NCBI GenBank assembly: GCA_036872755.1
Contig: JAVHNS010000018.1
Coordinates: forward strand, 1-64,000
DNA length: 64,000 nucleotides
Direction: 5' to 3'
DNA from: Orbilia blumenaviensis
Taxonomy: Eukaryota; Ascomycota; Orbiliomycetes; Orbiliales; Orbiliaceae
The stretch's first letter is position 1, and each line of letters begins with the position of its first letter. The position numbers and the translations under genes were made by a program. Below are positions 46,548 to 58,415 of the stretch, piece after piece. The notes below the pieces were generated by a model. It saw nothing but the letters and a program-made list of their open reading frames with translations. It was not told the DNA's origin and made no database searches.

Positions 46548-47687
46548 CCCTATAGGTCCAGTTGTCGAATCTCGAACGATAGTTTTTAGTGAACAGTGAT
46601 CAAATTTCGGCCGGGGCCGTCCCAAAGCTGTTAAATAACCAACAGAACCAGAATATCACAATCAAAAGGCAATTTAAGCAAATTTAAGTGGGCCCTAGGC
46701 TTTTAATAAACTCTGCCAGGTGATTATACTATGGTTACACTTATCGCATAAATGCATGCACTCGCTCACACTTACATCTGATTATGCATTTTGTCGATCG
46801 CATCACTGCATGTATTCAGAATATTAACGACTTACTACCTCACAAATTTACAAACCAATTGCCGTGCCGAACCTCCGTAGTTTTTATCAATCAGTGTACT
46901 TACCCTCGCATTCATCCGAAACTCAATATACATCTTGATCCGATATCCATCACAAGACTTGCAGCATAACTGATAGCCAGGGCACATAACTTCCTGTTTT
47001 TGTGGTTCCCCATTCGCCCGGCCTCGATACTCTAACTGTTTATAATACTCGCAGAGCTACCCTGGTCTTTATAAGTGAGTGATCCTAGTAAGAACGTTGA
47101 TTTCAAGGTTGGGATTCGTGGAGAAACTTTTTTTTGGGCAAGCCATACCCGCATTCCAAGTAGTTGCATGGTCGCACAAAATACCCCAATTCACTATTAT
47201 GGGGTAAATGGCAAAGTGGGTAAATTTAAATTATGTTCCGGTATGCATAGGCTAAATGGATAAGCACGCACCAAGAGTCCCACCAAAAGCTTATCAATTG
47301 CAAAGCGAAGCCTGCTCAAAATTGACGAAATGCTAAACATGTGTTCATAGATATATGTGATACCTATCAACTGGGTTCTTGATAATCCCAGAGCTCGCAA
47401 TGATTTTTAGGCAGCCGGATCACACATAGGCTTGTTGCATGGGCCCCGCTTCGACGGCCTTAAACAGGCTGATGTATCGGGACTAACGGATGCAGCCCAG
47501 CGATCTCTACATTATATCTGAGATGAAGAAAGCTTAATAAATATGCCTTAACGTGACAGATCGGGAGCATCGACTTCGACTCATGCCAGTGTGGATGCAC
47601 AAATCCCCAATCAAGCAACCAGAAACCTTCTTCCACCAACACATTCACTTTGTTGTATTTCGGATAACAAAATAAGTTGAATTTATC
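46548..47687. promoter_or_regulatory. Divergent promoter region: sugar transporter / DUF2264
   Basis: 1.1 kb without a supported gene between two start codons pointing away from each other. It contains AT-rich stretches and short frames only. I could not identify a specific operator. Confidence 0.45.
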
Positions 47688-49777
47688 ATGAAGCCTTTCA
47701 ACCCACTGGCGGGGAACCCGTTAAAAACAAGGGATGACTTTGCAAAAGCATGTACTTCTCTTCTTGATCCCCTCATACCAAACTTGACTCCAGGCTATAG
47801 TGGAGTAAAACTCGGGGAAACAGGAACGCGATACGACGAAACAGCGGCCCTGATTGAGGGATACGCAAGACCATTGTGGGCTCTCGCTGCATTGCTTGCT
47901 GGGGGTTATCAATGGGAGGGTACGAAGAAGTTTGTAGAGGGATTGGGAAACGGGACAGATCCTGAACACGATGAGTATTGGGGCGCCGCTTTAGATACTG
48001 ACCAGCGCATGGTGGAGATGTGTCCCATTGGGTTCGCGTTGGCAATGGCTGGCGATCGCTTTTGGGATGGATTGAGCGAAAGGCAGAAGGCTAATGTCGC
48101 AAAGTATTTCGATATTACTGAAAAAGAAGTATAATATATCTTGATCCCTCTTTGCGTACACACTTTGCTTACGGACTTTTCTTTAGATGCCCAATACTAA
48201 TTGGTAAGGCCATGTTCAACACATTTTACCGCGAGGCCTCGAGGAACCGCTTAAGCTTACACGTTAAAGGCTCTGGTTCCGTGTCTTTGCGAATCTAGGG
48301 CTGTCAAAAAATGGATATAAATACGACCATGAACGAATGGAAAAGGATATGAACCACCTCGATACCTTTTACCGGGGAGAAGGGTGGTCGAACGATGGTC
48401 CGAGGGACTATACTCAGATGTGCTATTATTCTGGGTCCTTCGCTATCCAGTACCTTCAGCTCTTATACGCTAAAATCGCCGGCGATGTTGATGCGGTACG
48501 ATCCGAGAAGTTTAAAGAGAGAGCTCGGCTATATGCCCTCGATTTTGTGCATTACTTCCATGAAGATGGTATGTTCGGGAATCCAACGTATTCGGAAGTC
48601 AATTGGGACCTAATTTATGGCAATAGGACGTGCAATTGCATTTGGTCGTTCGTTGACCTATAAATTCGCAATGGTGGGCTTTTGGGCGGCAGTCGCTTTT
48701 GCAGACGTAGAGCTTCCAGCACCTCTCACTTGGGGTGTCGTGAAAGGCCTCCTCCTCCGTAATCTTCGATGGTGGTCTAATCAACCTGCAGCGTTCACAC
48801 CATCTGGAACATTAACTATTGGCTATACCTACCCAAACCAATTTATGTCGGATAATTATAACTCCCCAGGCTCCCCCTACTGGGCCATGCTGTCATTTGC
48901 ACCCTTGGCCGTGCCAGCCAATCATCCCTTCTGGACTAGCACAGAAGAACCATTCCCCTCGCTCTCGATCCCTCCTACTGTCGCTCTAAAGCAACCCGGC
49001 CACATAGTAACACACCTTGGTGGCCATACTTTCCTTCTCTCGAGTAAACAAGAGTGCCACTATCCTCTACGAGCGGCAGAGGCAAAATACGGAAAGTTCG
49101 CCTATAGCAGTGCATTTGCATACTCTGTCCCAACCGGTTCCTACTCCTTGTGGAGTTCTGCCCCAGACTCAACACTTTCTGTCACTTATGGGGACGACGC
49201 CGAATGGAGAACCAGGAAAAAGTGTGATACCGATAGCATCGAAGTTATTGAAGGAACACCCGTCCTAGTGTCAACCTGGACCCCACTAGAGGGTGTGAGC
49301 GTTCGAACCTGGCTGATACCACCGTCTGAAGACACTCCGAACTGGCATATCAGAGCACATCACATCACGACCGCAAGGCCAATAAAGACGGCGGAGGGCT
49401 CATTCACGGTTAGCAATGAGCGGCGTGGGGACAACAGAGAACTGGAGATATATAGTGAAGGCCAGGATGGAAGATTTGGTTCTACCAATGAAGCATTCGC
49501 AGTTTCAAGGACCGGGGCTGTAGGGATTATCGATGCTGGGACCACTGGTAGAATGGGCGAGACAATGAATATGGATTCGAATAGCAACTTATTATTGAAT
49601 CGAACCGTTTGTCCTCTGTTACTGGGAACTGTCGAAAAGGAGGCATGGTATCTTACATTAGTTTATGGGTTGCCGGCACCAACTGATGAAGCGGAGGATT
49701 GGAGAAAGTCATGGGGAAAGAGTTATGCAAGGAAGCCAAAGATTCCTGAATGGTTACTAAAAAAGGTCACGTGTTGA
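47688..49777 (+). CDS. DUF2264 family protein, probable polysaccharide catabolism
   Basis: Four exons, 47688-48128, 48187-48203, 48270-48568 and 48627-49777; 635 aa, the usual length for the family. Exon 2 is a 17-nt micro-exon encoding MPNTNW across the junction. Without it the conserved [17 protein letters not shown] block is lost, so I trust it. Other family landmarks are [10 protein letters not shown], a [21 protein letters not shown] alpha-helical segment, [32 protein letters not shown] and [14 protein letters not shown]. The N-terminal half is an alpha/alpha toroid-like region and the rest a beta-rich domain, as in polysaccharide lyase-type proteins. Members are often found beside glycan-degradation genes, but no reaction is firmly established to my knowledge. 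No signal peptide. Divergent partner of the sugar transporter. Confidence 0.9.
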
Positions 49778-50004
49778 GCAAGCGGAGACAGGTTTCAGCT
49801 GACAATAGGCGCGGATCAAGTGCAGCGATGTGATATCGATATTGTTTCGCGAAAATGGAAATTGTTTTGAGGCTCCAGACTAATATATCTCAAGTATCCA
49901 GGAAAAGCAGTGTGAAATAGTCGTAGAGTAGTGGTATTAAGTATGCATATCTATTACCCCAATACAACTCACTAAAGTATCGGCCGTATTCGAGTGTAGC
50001 ATCG

Positions 50005-51311
50005 ATGCAGCCGAGTTTAAGGATGCGCTTCACGCCTGCAGACACAAAATGTCCCTATAATAATATAGAGCTATTCTCGTCTAACAGCATGAGTATAAGG
50101 CTACGGTTCTATACATTATCTAATGTCACTAATCAGGATGTGGTGTTGATATATAGGGAACATCTTAAGCGCAACCATTTTCACGGCGAGCTTCCGAAAG
50201 AGCTACGAGATGCCAAAACTTGGGATGCTGTGTTTCACTACTGCAATCCACAATGGTACCCTCGCCTTGCCCCTGATCCACGTCAGTAAAACCTGGATTT
50301 CCAGAAAAGAGCATCGTTTCATAGAGAACCTTCCCCCAAAATGCTAACGAAAGGATTGTTTTAGGTGCGGACGTGGCCGAACTTTTCTCGACCCTCGTAG
50401 ATGTACGTCAATGTCCCGACCCTCCTACATGCGAAAGAGCCACAAGTAGTGAGAGTGGGCTCAGCCCCAGCCAGGAACCAAACCCAGTCAGCCGCTCTCA
50501 TGAATGCAGATCGCAAGACCTGGGGACAGCAACACACTTGAGCCCACAGCCACAAGAAGAAAATCAACAGCTGGGGCACTTTGCGGATATTTCCGATGTA
50601 GCTTCGATAGTCGGTCCCGTCATTTTCCCATCAAAAACATCTGACTTTCAATCCCTGTTATCAAGTGACCATATGGAACAATTCTCCGAAGCAGCATCCA
50701 CTTCTTCTAGACCAGCCATCAATCCAACTAGTCTAGCTGGGGGGCAGTATACTGCTATGCCCATCAACTTGAATATTAACGAGTCTTTGTTTTCGGACTT
50801 TTTCGACAGTATAATAACCCCAGATGAATCCGTGCTTGAGACACTAACGTCAACGGTCATGGACTCTCATTTTCCGCACCGCGTACCGTTAGACCCAAAC
50901 ATAGGATCTTCAACGGAAAAGCCAAAGAATTCTGACAGCAGTAGCCATACACCCTCAATGACGAGCTACCAAAAAAAATACTCTCTTTCTGTTGCCCGAC
51001 ACCCAAGAAGACTATCTGGGACAGAAGGCCGCCGTAGGAAGGTTTTCGAATTTGACAACTCCAAAGAATTCGAACAGCATTTTGAAAAATGGATGAAGGA
51101 CCAATTCACGGAACCACCATTTAGCTGGAACAGCTCAGGGTTCTCGGACCCTAAAACAGGAGAAACATGGTTTAATATGGACGACTTTACCGACGATCTG
51201 ATTTTATTCTTGGTAGGGCAGAGGGAGCAAGAAGCTGTAAGATACTTAATAGCAAGAGAACCGACAGGGGAAGGAATGGTCGGTGAAGATACGTTTATGA
51301 ACATCTGCTAA
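50005..51311 (+). CDS. Hypothetical protein, 407 aa
   Basis: Two exons, 50005-50281 and 50365-51311, joined by an 83-nt intron (GTCAGT donor, TTTTAG acceptor) that keeps frame. The N-terminal 100 residues contain VVLIYREHLKRNHFHGELPKELRD and TWDAVFHYCNPQWYPRLAPD. The middle is Ser/Pro/Thr-rich, acidic and probably disordered. A C-terminal block of about 90 residues (FEFDNSKEFEQHFEKWMKDQF, GETWFNMDDFTDDLILFLVG) looks folded and acidic. Basic residues RHPRRLSGTEGRRRK could be a nuclear signal. No DNA-binding domain or enzyme motif recognised. It follows the DUF2264 gene by about 230 bp on the same strand. Confidence 0.6.
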
Positions 51312-51705
51312 ACTACGTTTCATCCGGGCTGGATATGTAATAGAGGCATGAGATTTAACCTTAAATATACCGATCCTTGAAAAGAAACTAATAAAATCAA
51401 ATTAGAATTGTTATAAACAATATCGCAACTGTACTTTGAATTTCAGTGGCGTAACTATTTCTCGTTAAAAACGAATGCCTGAATGATCAATAATAAATCG
51501 CCATTCAGAGAAAGACTCAAGTGATTCTGGCTGGAATAGTTTTACTGGGTAGATGTTAGTCTTGAACCTATGTGCTATATAGCACCACAGGCAGGACTCA
51601 ACGCGGTAGCATTAAACCTAGCCTTGAATAAGTTTGTGATAAGAAATTTATACCGCTATAGTTCTCCGAGGTAATGCTAGGTTTACCGCAATACTGAGTC
51701 ATGCC
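51312..51705. other. Intergenic, no gene seen
   Basis: 3' flanks of two convergent genes; AT-rich, with no motif of note. Confidence 0.55.
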
Positions 51706-52744
51706 TCAGCCCAAAACTAATTCGGCCCCAAGTTCTGAAGCAAGAGTATGCGCCCACATCTTTGCAACAGGAGCATCAACGTAATTCAGCGCTGTAACCT
51801 TCTCCTGGTGATATATCGGATCTGTTCCATGTTGTTTGATCCATGCCATTATTTCATGTCGCTCATACAATTGGCCAGTCAACGTAGACCTAACCGGGTC
51901 AACACTGCAGATAGGCCGAAGGGGTCCAAAATTAGCCATTTGTCTTTCCATCGGCGCATCTAGACATTAGTCCAAATAGGCGGAGATCACTTACACAATA
52001 CAATGTGAGATTGCACATTCCAGCTCCTGGAGGATTGGATCATTTTGATTCGCCTCCAATGTGTCCCCCGCCCAAATATGAATGTGCCTATCATTAAAGA
52101 GGGAACGAAACCAATCCCTCCAGCTGCCCATCTGGCGTTTCTTCACAATCATTGCTTCGATGACAGCACCGGAGCTGAAAACCGCAACCGCTGACACCAG
52201 AACGGGAAGGTTCTGGCATATATCCCCAGTCACAAGCCCAGCTGAGATTAAACCTGCAGTGCAAGCACCCCCCAGTACTACACCTAAGGAATGCGCAAGA
52301 ATGCGGCACAACGTATGAAAACTGCATATTTCGTCCAATTTGGCTTGTTCCGCGGCTGCAGTCGCTTCGTCGTTGCGTTGTCTTGCAATGAGCTTGCACA
52401 ATAAATGCCACAGACCTTTGACCGTAGAATGCAACCCCTTCACCCCAATCTGAGCTGTGGAAGCTCTAATTTTCTATCTCATACATGTTAGCTTAACCCT
52501 TTGGAACACAATAACGAATCAAAGAAATAGTTGTCCATACAAGCCCTTTTTCGATCGCTTCCTTCAAATACCAATTAACCGCCTTATTCATGAGAGTTTT
52601 ACGGATGAGGTTCATCTTATTGTCGTCATATACTCGAGCCAGGACAGACTTTTGGCGCTCTCGGTTGAGCTCTTGCTGAATTTGATCTGCTTTTTCTGAA
52701 AATCGCCCTTTATCCGGGCTCCCCGTATTTTGTGGAGTAGCCAT
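51706..52744 (-). CDS. Membrane protein with C-terminal U-box-like domain
   Basis: Three exons. Exon 1 starts at 52744 (MATPQNTGSPDKGRFSEKADQ); its donor is ambiguous (about 52497-52510). Exon 2 ends at 51995 (GTAAGT donor) and exon 3 is 51943-51706, with an ACTAATG branch point in the intron between. About 300 aa. The N-terminus is helical and charged. The middle holds two hydrophobic segments (HSLGVVLGGACTAGLISAGLV and LPVLVSAVAVFSSGAVIEAM). The C-terminus, ICSVDPVRSTLTGQLYERHE followed by IMAWIKQHGTDPIYHQEKV, matches the U-box layout (DPV, then G-x-x-YER, then I-x-x-W and TDP), a RING-like fold without zinc that binds E2 enzymes. It may be a membrane-tethered ubiquitin ligase. The usual proline-rich DPItgelm portion is altered, so activity is uncertain. 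Confidence 0.62.
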
Positions 52745-53385
52745 ACTTCTAATGAAGGATATATGTACTTCTCAGACGAAGGACAACTAACGCGGCTATC
52801 GAACTTGAAGGTCGCACAGGTCAATGAGCGAATTGTAAGTACCGCGCGATGTATCGATATTTGAAGGCTTTAGGACGCCTTAAAAAGCAAGAAGGGGTTA
52901 GATAGCTTTCACTAGTATGGTTTACAGGTTCGTAGCCTTAGATTGTATATATCCTGTATTTTGAGCCTCCATTTTGTAACTTCAGGCAACATAAAACCGC
53001 AAAGTTCCGCATTCCAAACGGCTTGCCAGGTTGTCCTGCATCTGGGCAACACGCAGACAATTAACAACCTATCAGAAGCTCCCGAGTCGGCATGGGCGCA
53101 GGTACATGTGTTCAGTACACAATTCATGGATCAATACAATGTTGATAGCGTTGGTCTGATTCCCTTACCGATATAATCACATGTGTAGCTAATTAAAGTT
53201 CTTTGTACTTTTAGAGCATATCATTAAGCGAATCATGTCTGTATATCCATCTGAGATTTCCTCTTAAGCTTGTGTACTGATGTTTATAATGATAACGCAC
53301 TTTACTCGACATACCATTATGGCAAATTTGCTCCCAAGGTGAAGTAAAACTAGTACTAGTAAAAGAAACTACACAGAATGCAGAG
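52745..53385. other. Intergenic, no gene seen
   Basis: Upstream region of the U-box gene and 3' flank of the F-box gene. Short frames without domains. Confidence 0.5.
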
Positions 53386-54952
53386 TTATGACGTGTACCG
53401 GGATAGGATATCCGGTACATCCTTCCTAAACTGCTCAACACCTCTAAACGCTATTCCATTTGCCATATAGATGGCATATGAACTTTGACCATACCCCCAC
53501 ATAAACTGAACCCTCAAACCAAAGTGCCGACGAAGAAGATACTCAAAAAAACCCAATTCATAAGGGAGATCGCTGTCCAGATCCAGAGACGCATCTTGTC
53601 TGTCATAGTGCAGCAGCTCATGGAACAGCTTTAACAATCTGAGCTGGCTTAACGGTCCCCCATCCGGAGCATGGCCCACAGACCTCGAAAGCAGGTGTAT
53701 ATAAGGCCGTCGAGATATATCCGATGCGTAATACGGGACCCACGCATTAAGAGCCCCATGGATTCCAAGAAATGTCACCGACGCCGCTCTATACCGAATC
53801 TCGCTCGACCATGTAGGAGTTCTCTCTACCGCCCGACCTGCGCAGCTTAACTCCTGCTGCGCGGCGCACCAGAAAAGCTCGTGACAACTAATTATCATCA
53901 TAATCGCTTGGATAGCCCCGGCGGTCTGGAAATCTCGATTATTGCCCTGCTGTTGTTGTTGTTGTTGAGTATTCGAATTCGATCCTTCATCTTCTTGCCC
54001 CCAGATTCCCTCCCTCCTTCCTCTTTCGAGGAGGTATTCACCAATTTCGCCAAAGATTTCGTCTAGTTGGCTCTGTTTGGCATATCTCTTATTATAGCAA
54101 GGCCACTGGCGCACATAGGAGAGCTCACCTCCTCCAAACTGACGTCTCACATACAAAGAACTCCTAACCGTAGGACAGAATGAAAATATTGCCCTTAAGG
54201 AATCAGCTTTCGGATGATCGGTAAAAAACGGCTCCCAGTAAACACTCGATAATGCGGCGGATACCAGAAAAAACCGGTACATGCTCGCATATATCTTAAA
54301 ATCCACTTCTTCAGCAAACGCCGGTGTTTGCGCCGGATCAACACCATGAGGACAAGCCCGTGGTAACTGTATCTTAGAGCTCGATTGCTGACAAAATATA
54401 TGAATATCCTTCTGCTCGTGTCCAATGAATAGCGCCGTTTCGACGAAGTGTTTCAAGTCTAAAAGTTTTGATATCTCATTTGGCGAGGGTGGGCTGGAAC
54501 GGGCTCCCAAACGACGGATCGGGATTCTTCTAGGTGGGGGTTCGTCATCCTGTGTAACATTCGCTTCGCTGCTCTGGAGCGCCATGAATTGGTACTGCCT
54601 TTCAGCGATATCGATAGCTCTAACCTAAACATCCACAGTATGGATATCAGCTGCCTAGCTCCTGGATCATACTACGAAAGATCAAATTACAACTAATTAA
54701 AGGAAGCCAGCTTACAGCTCTGAGAGCGTCATCAAATGCAACAATGCAGTTACTTCCAATGTATGATATCACTGCCTTCTGATGACTCTTCCAAATGGAT
54801 TGTAATTGTCGGCATGTTGCCGCAAAAGATGCGGCGTCCGCAAAGCCCGTACAGCTCTTGAATATCTCGATATGAATCTCGTTCGGAAGGTCAAGAAACG
54901 GCGAGGAGGATGTGGTCTCTTCTACATTTTGTGTTGTCTCGGTGGTAGCCAT
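53386..54952 (-). CDS. F-box protein with polyglutamine tract
   Basis: Two exons, 54952-54716 and 54624-53386, with GTAAGC donor and TTTAG acceptor; 491 aa. Residues 18-60 form the F-box: SPFLDLPNEIHIEIFKSC, then FAATCRQLQSIW. The remainder is a fungal-specific C-terminal region. A run of seven Gln (CAA/CAG repeat near 53942-53968) lies in a Ser/Asn-rich loop. F-box proteins recruit substrates to SCF (Skp1-cullin) ubiquitin ligases; this C-terminus has no LRR, WD40 or kelch repeats, as is common in expanded fungal F-box families. Start at 54952 directly precedes MATTETTQNVEETT. Confidence 0.85.
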
Positions 54953-55518
54953 TTTCGATCGCTAGCCCCAGGCTCGAGATATTGGTGTAAGGTGAAGGGA
55001 AAGAGAAGTTGGAAAACTGGGAAAGGACTTCTACGATGCGTTTATGCACAAGTCGAGGTCTGGGCACGAGACAAGGAAAGGACATGTTTCAAGTACATCT
55101 GAGATTTCAAAGTACATGACAGGATTCAGGATGGACCTCAGCTCGGCCCAACATAGCACAACATTAGCGGCCCCTCACTTTTGTCACCAGAATCACGTTG
55201 TAAGCTCCAGGTGGAGGGATCCAACAACGCATGGTGAACGTGTACTTCGATCAAACTTTCCCTTGCACTTCTGATTTTAAGAGTGTATGACAATGACGTC
55301 TGGGTGGAATTAAAATGACCTCTATTATAATAATAAATACAGGAAGTACGAATAGATAACTGCTGCAAACATTGCGCCCAAATACATCTTTTGTAAAACA
55401 TTGCAAATACAAACCATCCCGAAGAAGATTCACCAGCAAATCAGTTCGGTTCCGCAATTTGACTCTACCACTTGAAACCATATATCTTTCGAACCCGTGT
55501 GGAACCCGAACGAATTAT
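54953..55518. other. Intergenic between two tandem F-box genes
   Basis: No gene supported; open frames are short. Confidence 0.5.
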
Positions 55519-57126
55519 TTACCAAGAGCCTTCCGAGCTGGGTGATTGGGGCGGTGAAGCGGCAGCGTTATCATCATCGTCGTCAAAGGTGAAAGTCCTA
55601 TTGATCCGAAGTACCCGTCGTTGATTTGACTCCGGCCATTGCTTCCATTTATGGTTGGTAATAGAATCCCAAAACTCATCTGCCTCTAGGTGGTCCTCAA
55701 GCTCTTTAGCCAGATTTTTGGTTAAAATGTGCGATGTTTCGGCATAGGCGTAGCCACCGTGTCTCTCCTGAGTTGACGGGATAACCTGGCATTGTACTTT
55801 TCCAGAGGTCCAGTCGCCAAAGGCTTCGATGTCGGGAAATCGTTCCTGTTTCCTCCATTGACTCTTTTGACAAATTTGGAACTTCGTCAAGCTTCGGCAT
55901 TCCTTGAGTAGTTTCAAAATCTCGAACCATTCATCCTTAGGGTTTTCTAAAAGACACTGCGACAGAAATACATCTCTGAGTCTGTCTTTGCATGGTTCGA
56001 TAAACGCTTTGAACGCCTCCGGTTTAAGACTCATCCCAGCAAGGTCCGCATTTTTCAGCTTTGGTAGAATCGGCAGGGGACACCCATCGGCGTATCTATT
56101 AGGCGACGATGATACATCCTCCAGTCGAAGCTTTTCGATCGTGCCCGCCATAGATTCAATCCATTTGCAGAAATTACGCCTGGCCGTCGGGACAGGGGGT
56201 GGTTGAGCACCTGGTGCAGGCAGGGGGTGTGACCTGCTCCTTCTATCATTTTCAGTATAAGTGATATGCAACACCCGTAGATTTGAGAGTGTAGATTGCA
56301 TTCGAGTGAGCTGTAGAGGCGGCGTGGTGAACCAATTCAAAGGTATCCCGTCCCCGAACAAGCCGATATCACTGATTTTCTCCAAACTTGAAACCCCGGC
56401 AGTAACAGCCGCGTTCATGGTATAGTTCCAGTACCCAACGTGCTTATACTCGAGCGGTATCGTGTAAACCGTCATGGCGTTGATTAAATCTGGGATAAGG
56501 CGTTTTCCAGGGCCCAACCCGACCGTGGGGTAGAGAAGAGTAAATTCAGAACGGGTCACGCGATGATTCCTTCTCCACTCAAACTCTATAGATTGGATAT
56601 TTGGAAGATTCATGAACGCCATGGTGAGCATATTGGGAACCAGGTCCCATTTGTGCATGTGCTGAACCCCCGGCCACTCGCTTTTGGATTGCTCGTACAT
56701 CTTCAACACAAGACCGGCAGGCATGGATCCATGGGACCCGGGCTTCTCAGCTTTCGCCTGCTCCTCAAGTTTCCTTCGAACTTCCCTCTCCGGGTTTATG
56801 TATGGGGAAGTGGGGCATATTCGCAGATTTCGCACTCGCTTGTTGATTCCAGAGGGGTGTTTGGCAATTTTCAAGAGGTTCTCGAGGCTGACAGGGATAA
56901 AATAGACAGTTCGGGTGGCGTATAGAGCGTCAAGGTGGAGCTCTTTGGCTTTGAAATTTAACTCCTTGCAGGTCATACGGAGGGCCAGCAGGTCATCCTC
57001 ATCAAGTTCTTTGGAAAGATGAACAATAAGATCCGGCGAAAGTGAAAAAATCGGCGGTCTGTCGACCTTCGGAGGATCCATGGTACCAGTTGTTGGGGGT
57101 GTCGTCCTATCCGGTTTCGCAGCCAT
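55519..57126 (-). CDS. F-box protein, 535 aa
   Basis: Single uninterrupted frame from the ATG at 57126. After a Pro/Thr-rich leader, an F-box-like segment (PPIFSLSPDLIVHLSKELDE, then LLALRMTCKELNFKA) occupies about residues 24-65. The rest resembles fungal F-box proteins with loosely spaced leucine-rich segments (VSSLEKISDIGLFG, LSNLRVLHITYTEN, IEKLRLEDVSS, FKAFIEPCKDRLRDVFLSQC), consistent with substrate binding in an SCF ligase. The C-terminus is acidic and Ser-rich (FDDDDDNAAASPPQSPSSEGSW). It lies in tandem with the F-box gene at 53386-54952 but shows little similarity to it. Confidence 0.85.
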   Translation of the reverse strand: MAAKPDRTTPPTTGTMDPPKVDRPPIFSLSPDLIVHLSKELDEDDLLALRMTCKELNFKAKELHLDALYATRTVYFIPVSLENLLKIAKHPSGINKRVRNLRICPTSPYINPEREVRRKLEEQAKAEKPGSHGSMPAGLVLKMYEQSKSEWPGVQHMHKWDLVPNMLTMAFMNLPNIQSIEFEWRRNHRVTRSEFTLLYPTVGLGPGKRLIPDLINAMTVYTIPLEYKHVGYWNYTMNAAVTAGVSSLEKISDIGLFGDGIPLNWFTTPPLQLTRMQSTLSNLRVLHITYTENDRRSRSHPLPAPGAQPPPVPTARRNFCKWIESMAGTIEKLRLEDVSSSPNRYADGCPLPILPKLKNADLAGMSLKPEAFKAFIEPCKDRLRDVFLSQCLLENPKDEWFEILKLLKECRSLTKFQICQKSQWRKQERFPDIEAFGDWTSGKVQCQVIPSTQERHGGYAYAETSHILTKNLAKELEDHLEADEFWDSITNHKWKQWPESNQRRVLRINRTFTFDDDDDNAAASPPQSPSSEGSW

Positions 57127-57698
57127 CTCGAAATTCTAGAAGACCATGAGCGATCCAAAAATCGAGGGAATGAGAAGAAAACAAACCACCAGAAAAGCGC
57201 TGAGTAGTGGTTAGCTAAATAGAACCTCCAGATGAATCCAAGAGATAGATGACACCTGAGTCATCGAAAGGAAATAAATAAAAATCAGGATACGGCACTC
57301 ACCGATTGGATGCTCGCAGGATTATGGGATTGTCCAAACTGCAAATCGATGGTGGTTGCACAACCGAGTGGACCAAGCTAAGCTAAATTCCCAGCGATAG
57401 CCGCCAAGCTCATGCCCATGCCCATGCCAGATAGACAGACGGACGGGTAACTATGCTATGCTATGTATGTATGATGGCAAGAGTGGATGGATGGATATAT
57501 CCGGCTGGGTGTGCATGGATGGTAACTAGACCGCACCGTTCTTAAAGACTTTGACCAGAGACATTCAGTTGGTACCAATCCATTCCAGCGCCTTACCACT
57601 AAACACCCCTCTCTCTCAGCGCAACACCCACTCAGCCCCCCCATAATTTTCGAGGCCTTCTTTTGCATCGGCATCCCGAAAATCGATTAGTCGGCTGG
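57127..57698. promoter_or_regulatory. Divergent intergenic region, F-box / small membrane protein
   Basis: Between two start codons facing away from each other. It holds short repeats: CATGCC three times near 57410-57428, then TATG and GATG words near 57456-57500. No specific site recognised. Confidence 0.4.
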
Positions 57699-58070
57699 AT
57701 GGCGCCGCCCACTAAATTTCTTGCCCGCATAATGGGCCCAACGCTAATAGCCCTCGCGGTCTCGGAGTCCAAAAACTGGCACGTCTTCTCCAAAAGCCTC
57801 CCCGCAGTGGTTCTTCTGAACGGCACCGCAATGTTCGTGTGCGGGGTTGGGATCGTTCAGTCCCATAACGTTTTGCGCCCGCCCAGTGCACTACTGGTGA
57901 CGGGATTGGGCTGGTCAATCCTTGCGGTTGGACTTTGGCGAATGCTCTACCCGGAACTTGTCTTATCGATGGTCCAGGAAAGCCAAGGCCCGCTCCCCGG
58001 TCTGCTTGTGGGCATGGGTTTTGTCGGCGCTGTGCTTTCAATGATTGGATACTGGCCGAATCACATCTAA
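57699..58070 (+). CDS. Small integral membrane protein, 123 aa
   Basis: Single exon from the ATG at 57699 (MAPPTKFLARIMGPTLIALA). Four hydrophobic segments can be seen: around IMGPTLIALAVS, LPAVVLLNGTAMFVCGVGIV, ALLVTGLGWSILAVGLWRML and LLVGMGFVGAVLSMIGYW. Conserved-looking small loops separate them. Proteins of this size and pattern are common in Pezizomycotina and usually annotated as integral membrane proteins of unknown role. GC-rich third positions and a clean frame argue for a real gene. The opposite-strand frame is a shadow. Confidence 0.72.
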   Translation: MAPPTKFLARIMGPTLIALAVSESKNWHVFSKSLPAVVLLNGTAMFVCGVGIVQSHNVLRPPSALLVTGLGWSILAVGLWRMLYPELVLSMVQESQGPLPGLLVGMGFVGAVLSMIGYWPNHI

Positions 58071-58388
58071 TCTGAACATCCACATTCTTAAATCCGGCAT
58101 ACGCATGGCGATTTTGTCTACTTGAATGTTTATCTTCTTAGCTGCTTCTTAATTTTTTTACTCAACAATCATTGATGTTATTTTGCCTCTGCACGTTTGA
58201 CCGGAATTTCCTCGGAAAGTACCGTCCGCACCGAATATTAATGCCCCAACATACAACACACGAACCGCATGCAGGCATGATTTTTACTGAAATATAAACA
58301 TCTTTGGGAATACCATGACGACTGCCGACAATATTATACTACCATTTCTTGCCGACTACCCACCGCCACCTCGACTTTTAGAATATAA

Positions 58389-58415
58389 TTAACCCTAAAA
58401 AACCCTAAACCCTGA
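58389..58415. repeat. Interstitial telomere-like words
   Basis: Three imperfect CCCTAA-type units (TTAACCCTAAAAAACCCTAA, then ACCCTGAC) lie about 58 kb from the chromosome end in the same orientation as the telomere. Too short for a fused telomere. Confidence 0.6.

Noticed and set aside
47721..48163. Minus-strand frames opposite DUF2264 exon 1
   Set aside because: Antisense to a well-supported exon; no features of their own.
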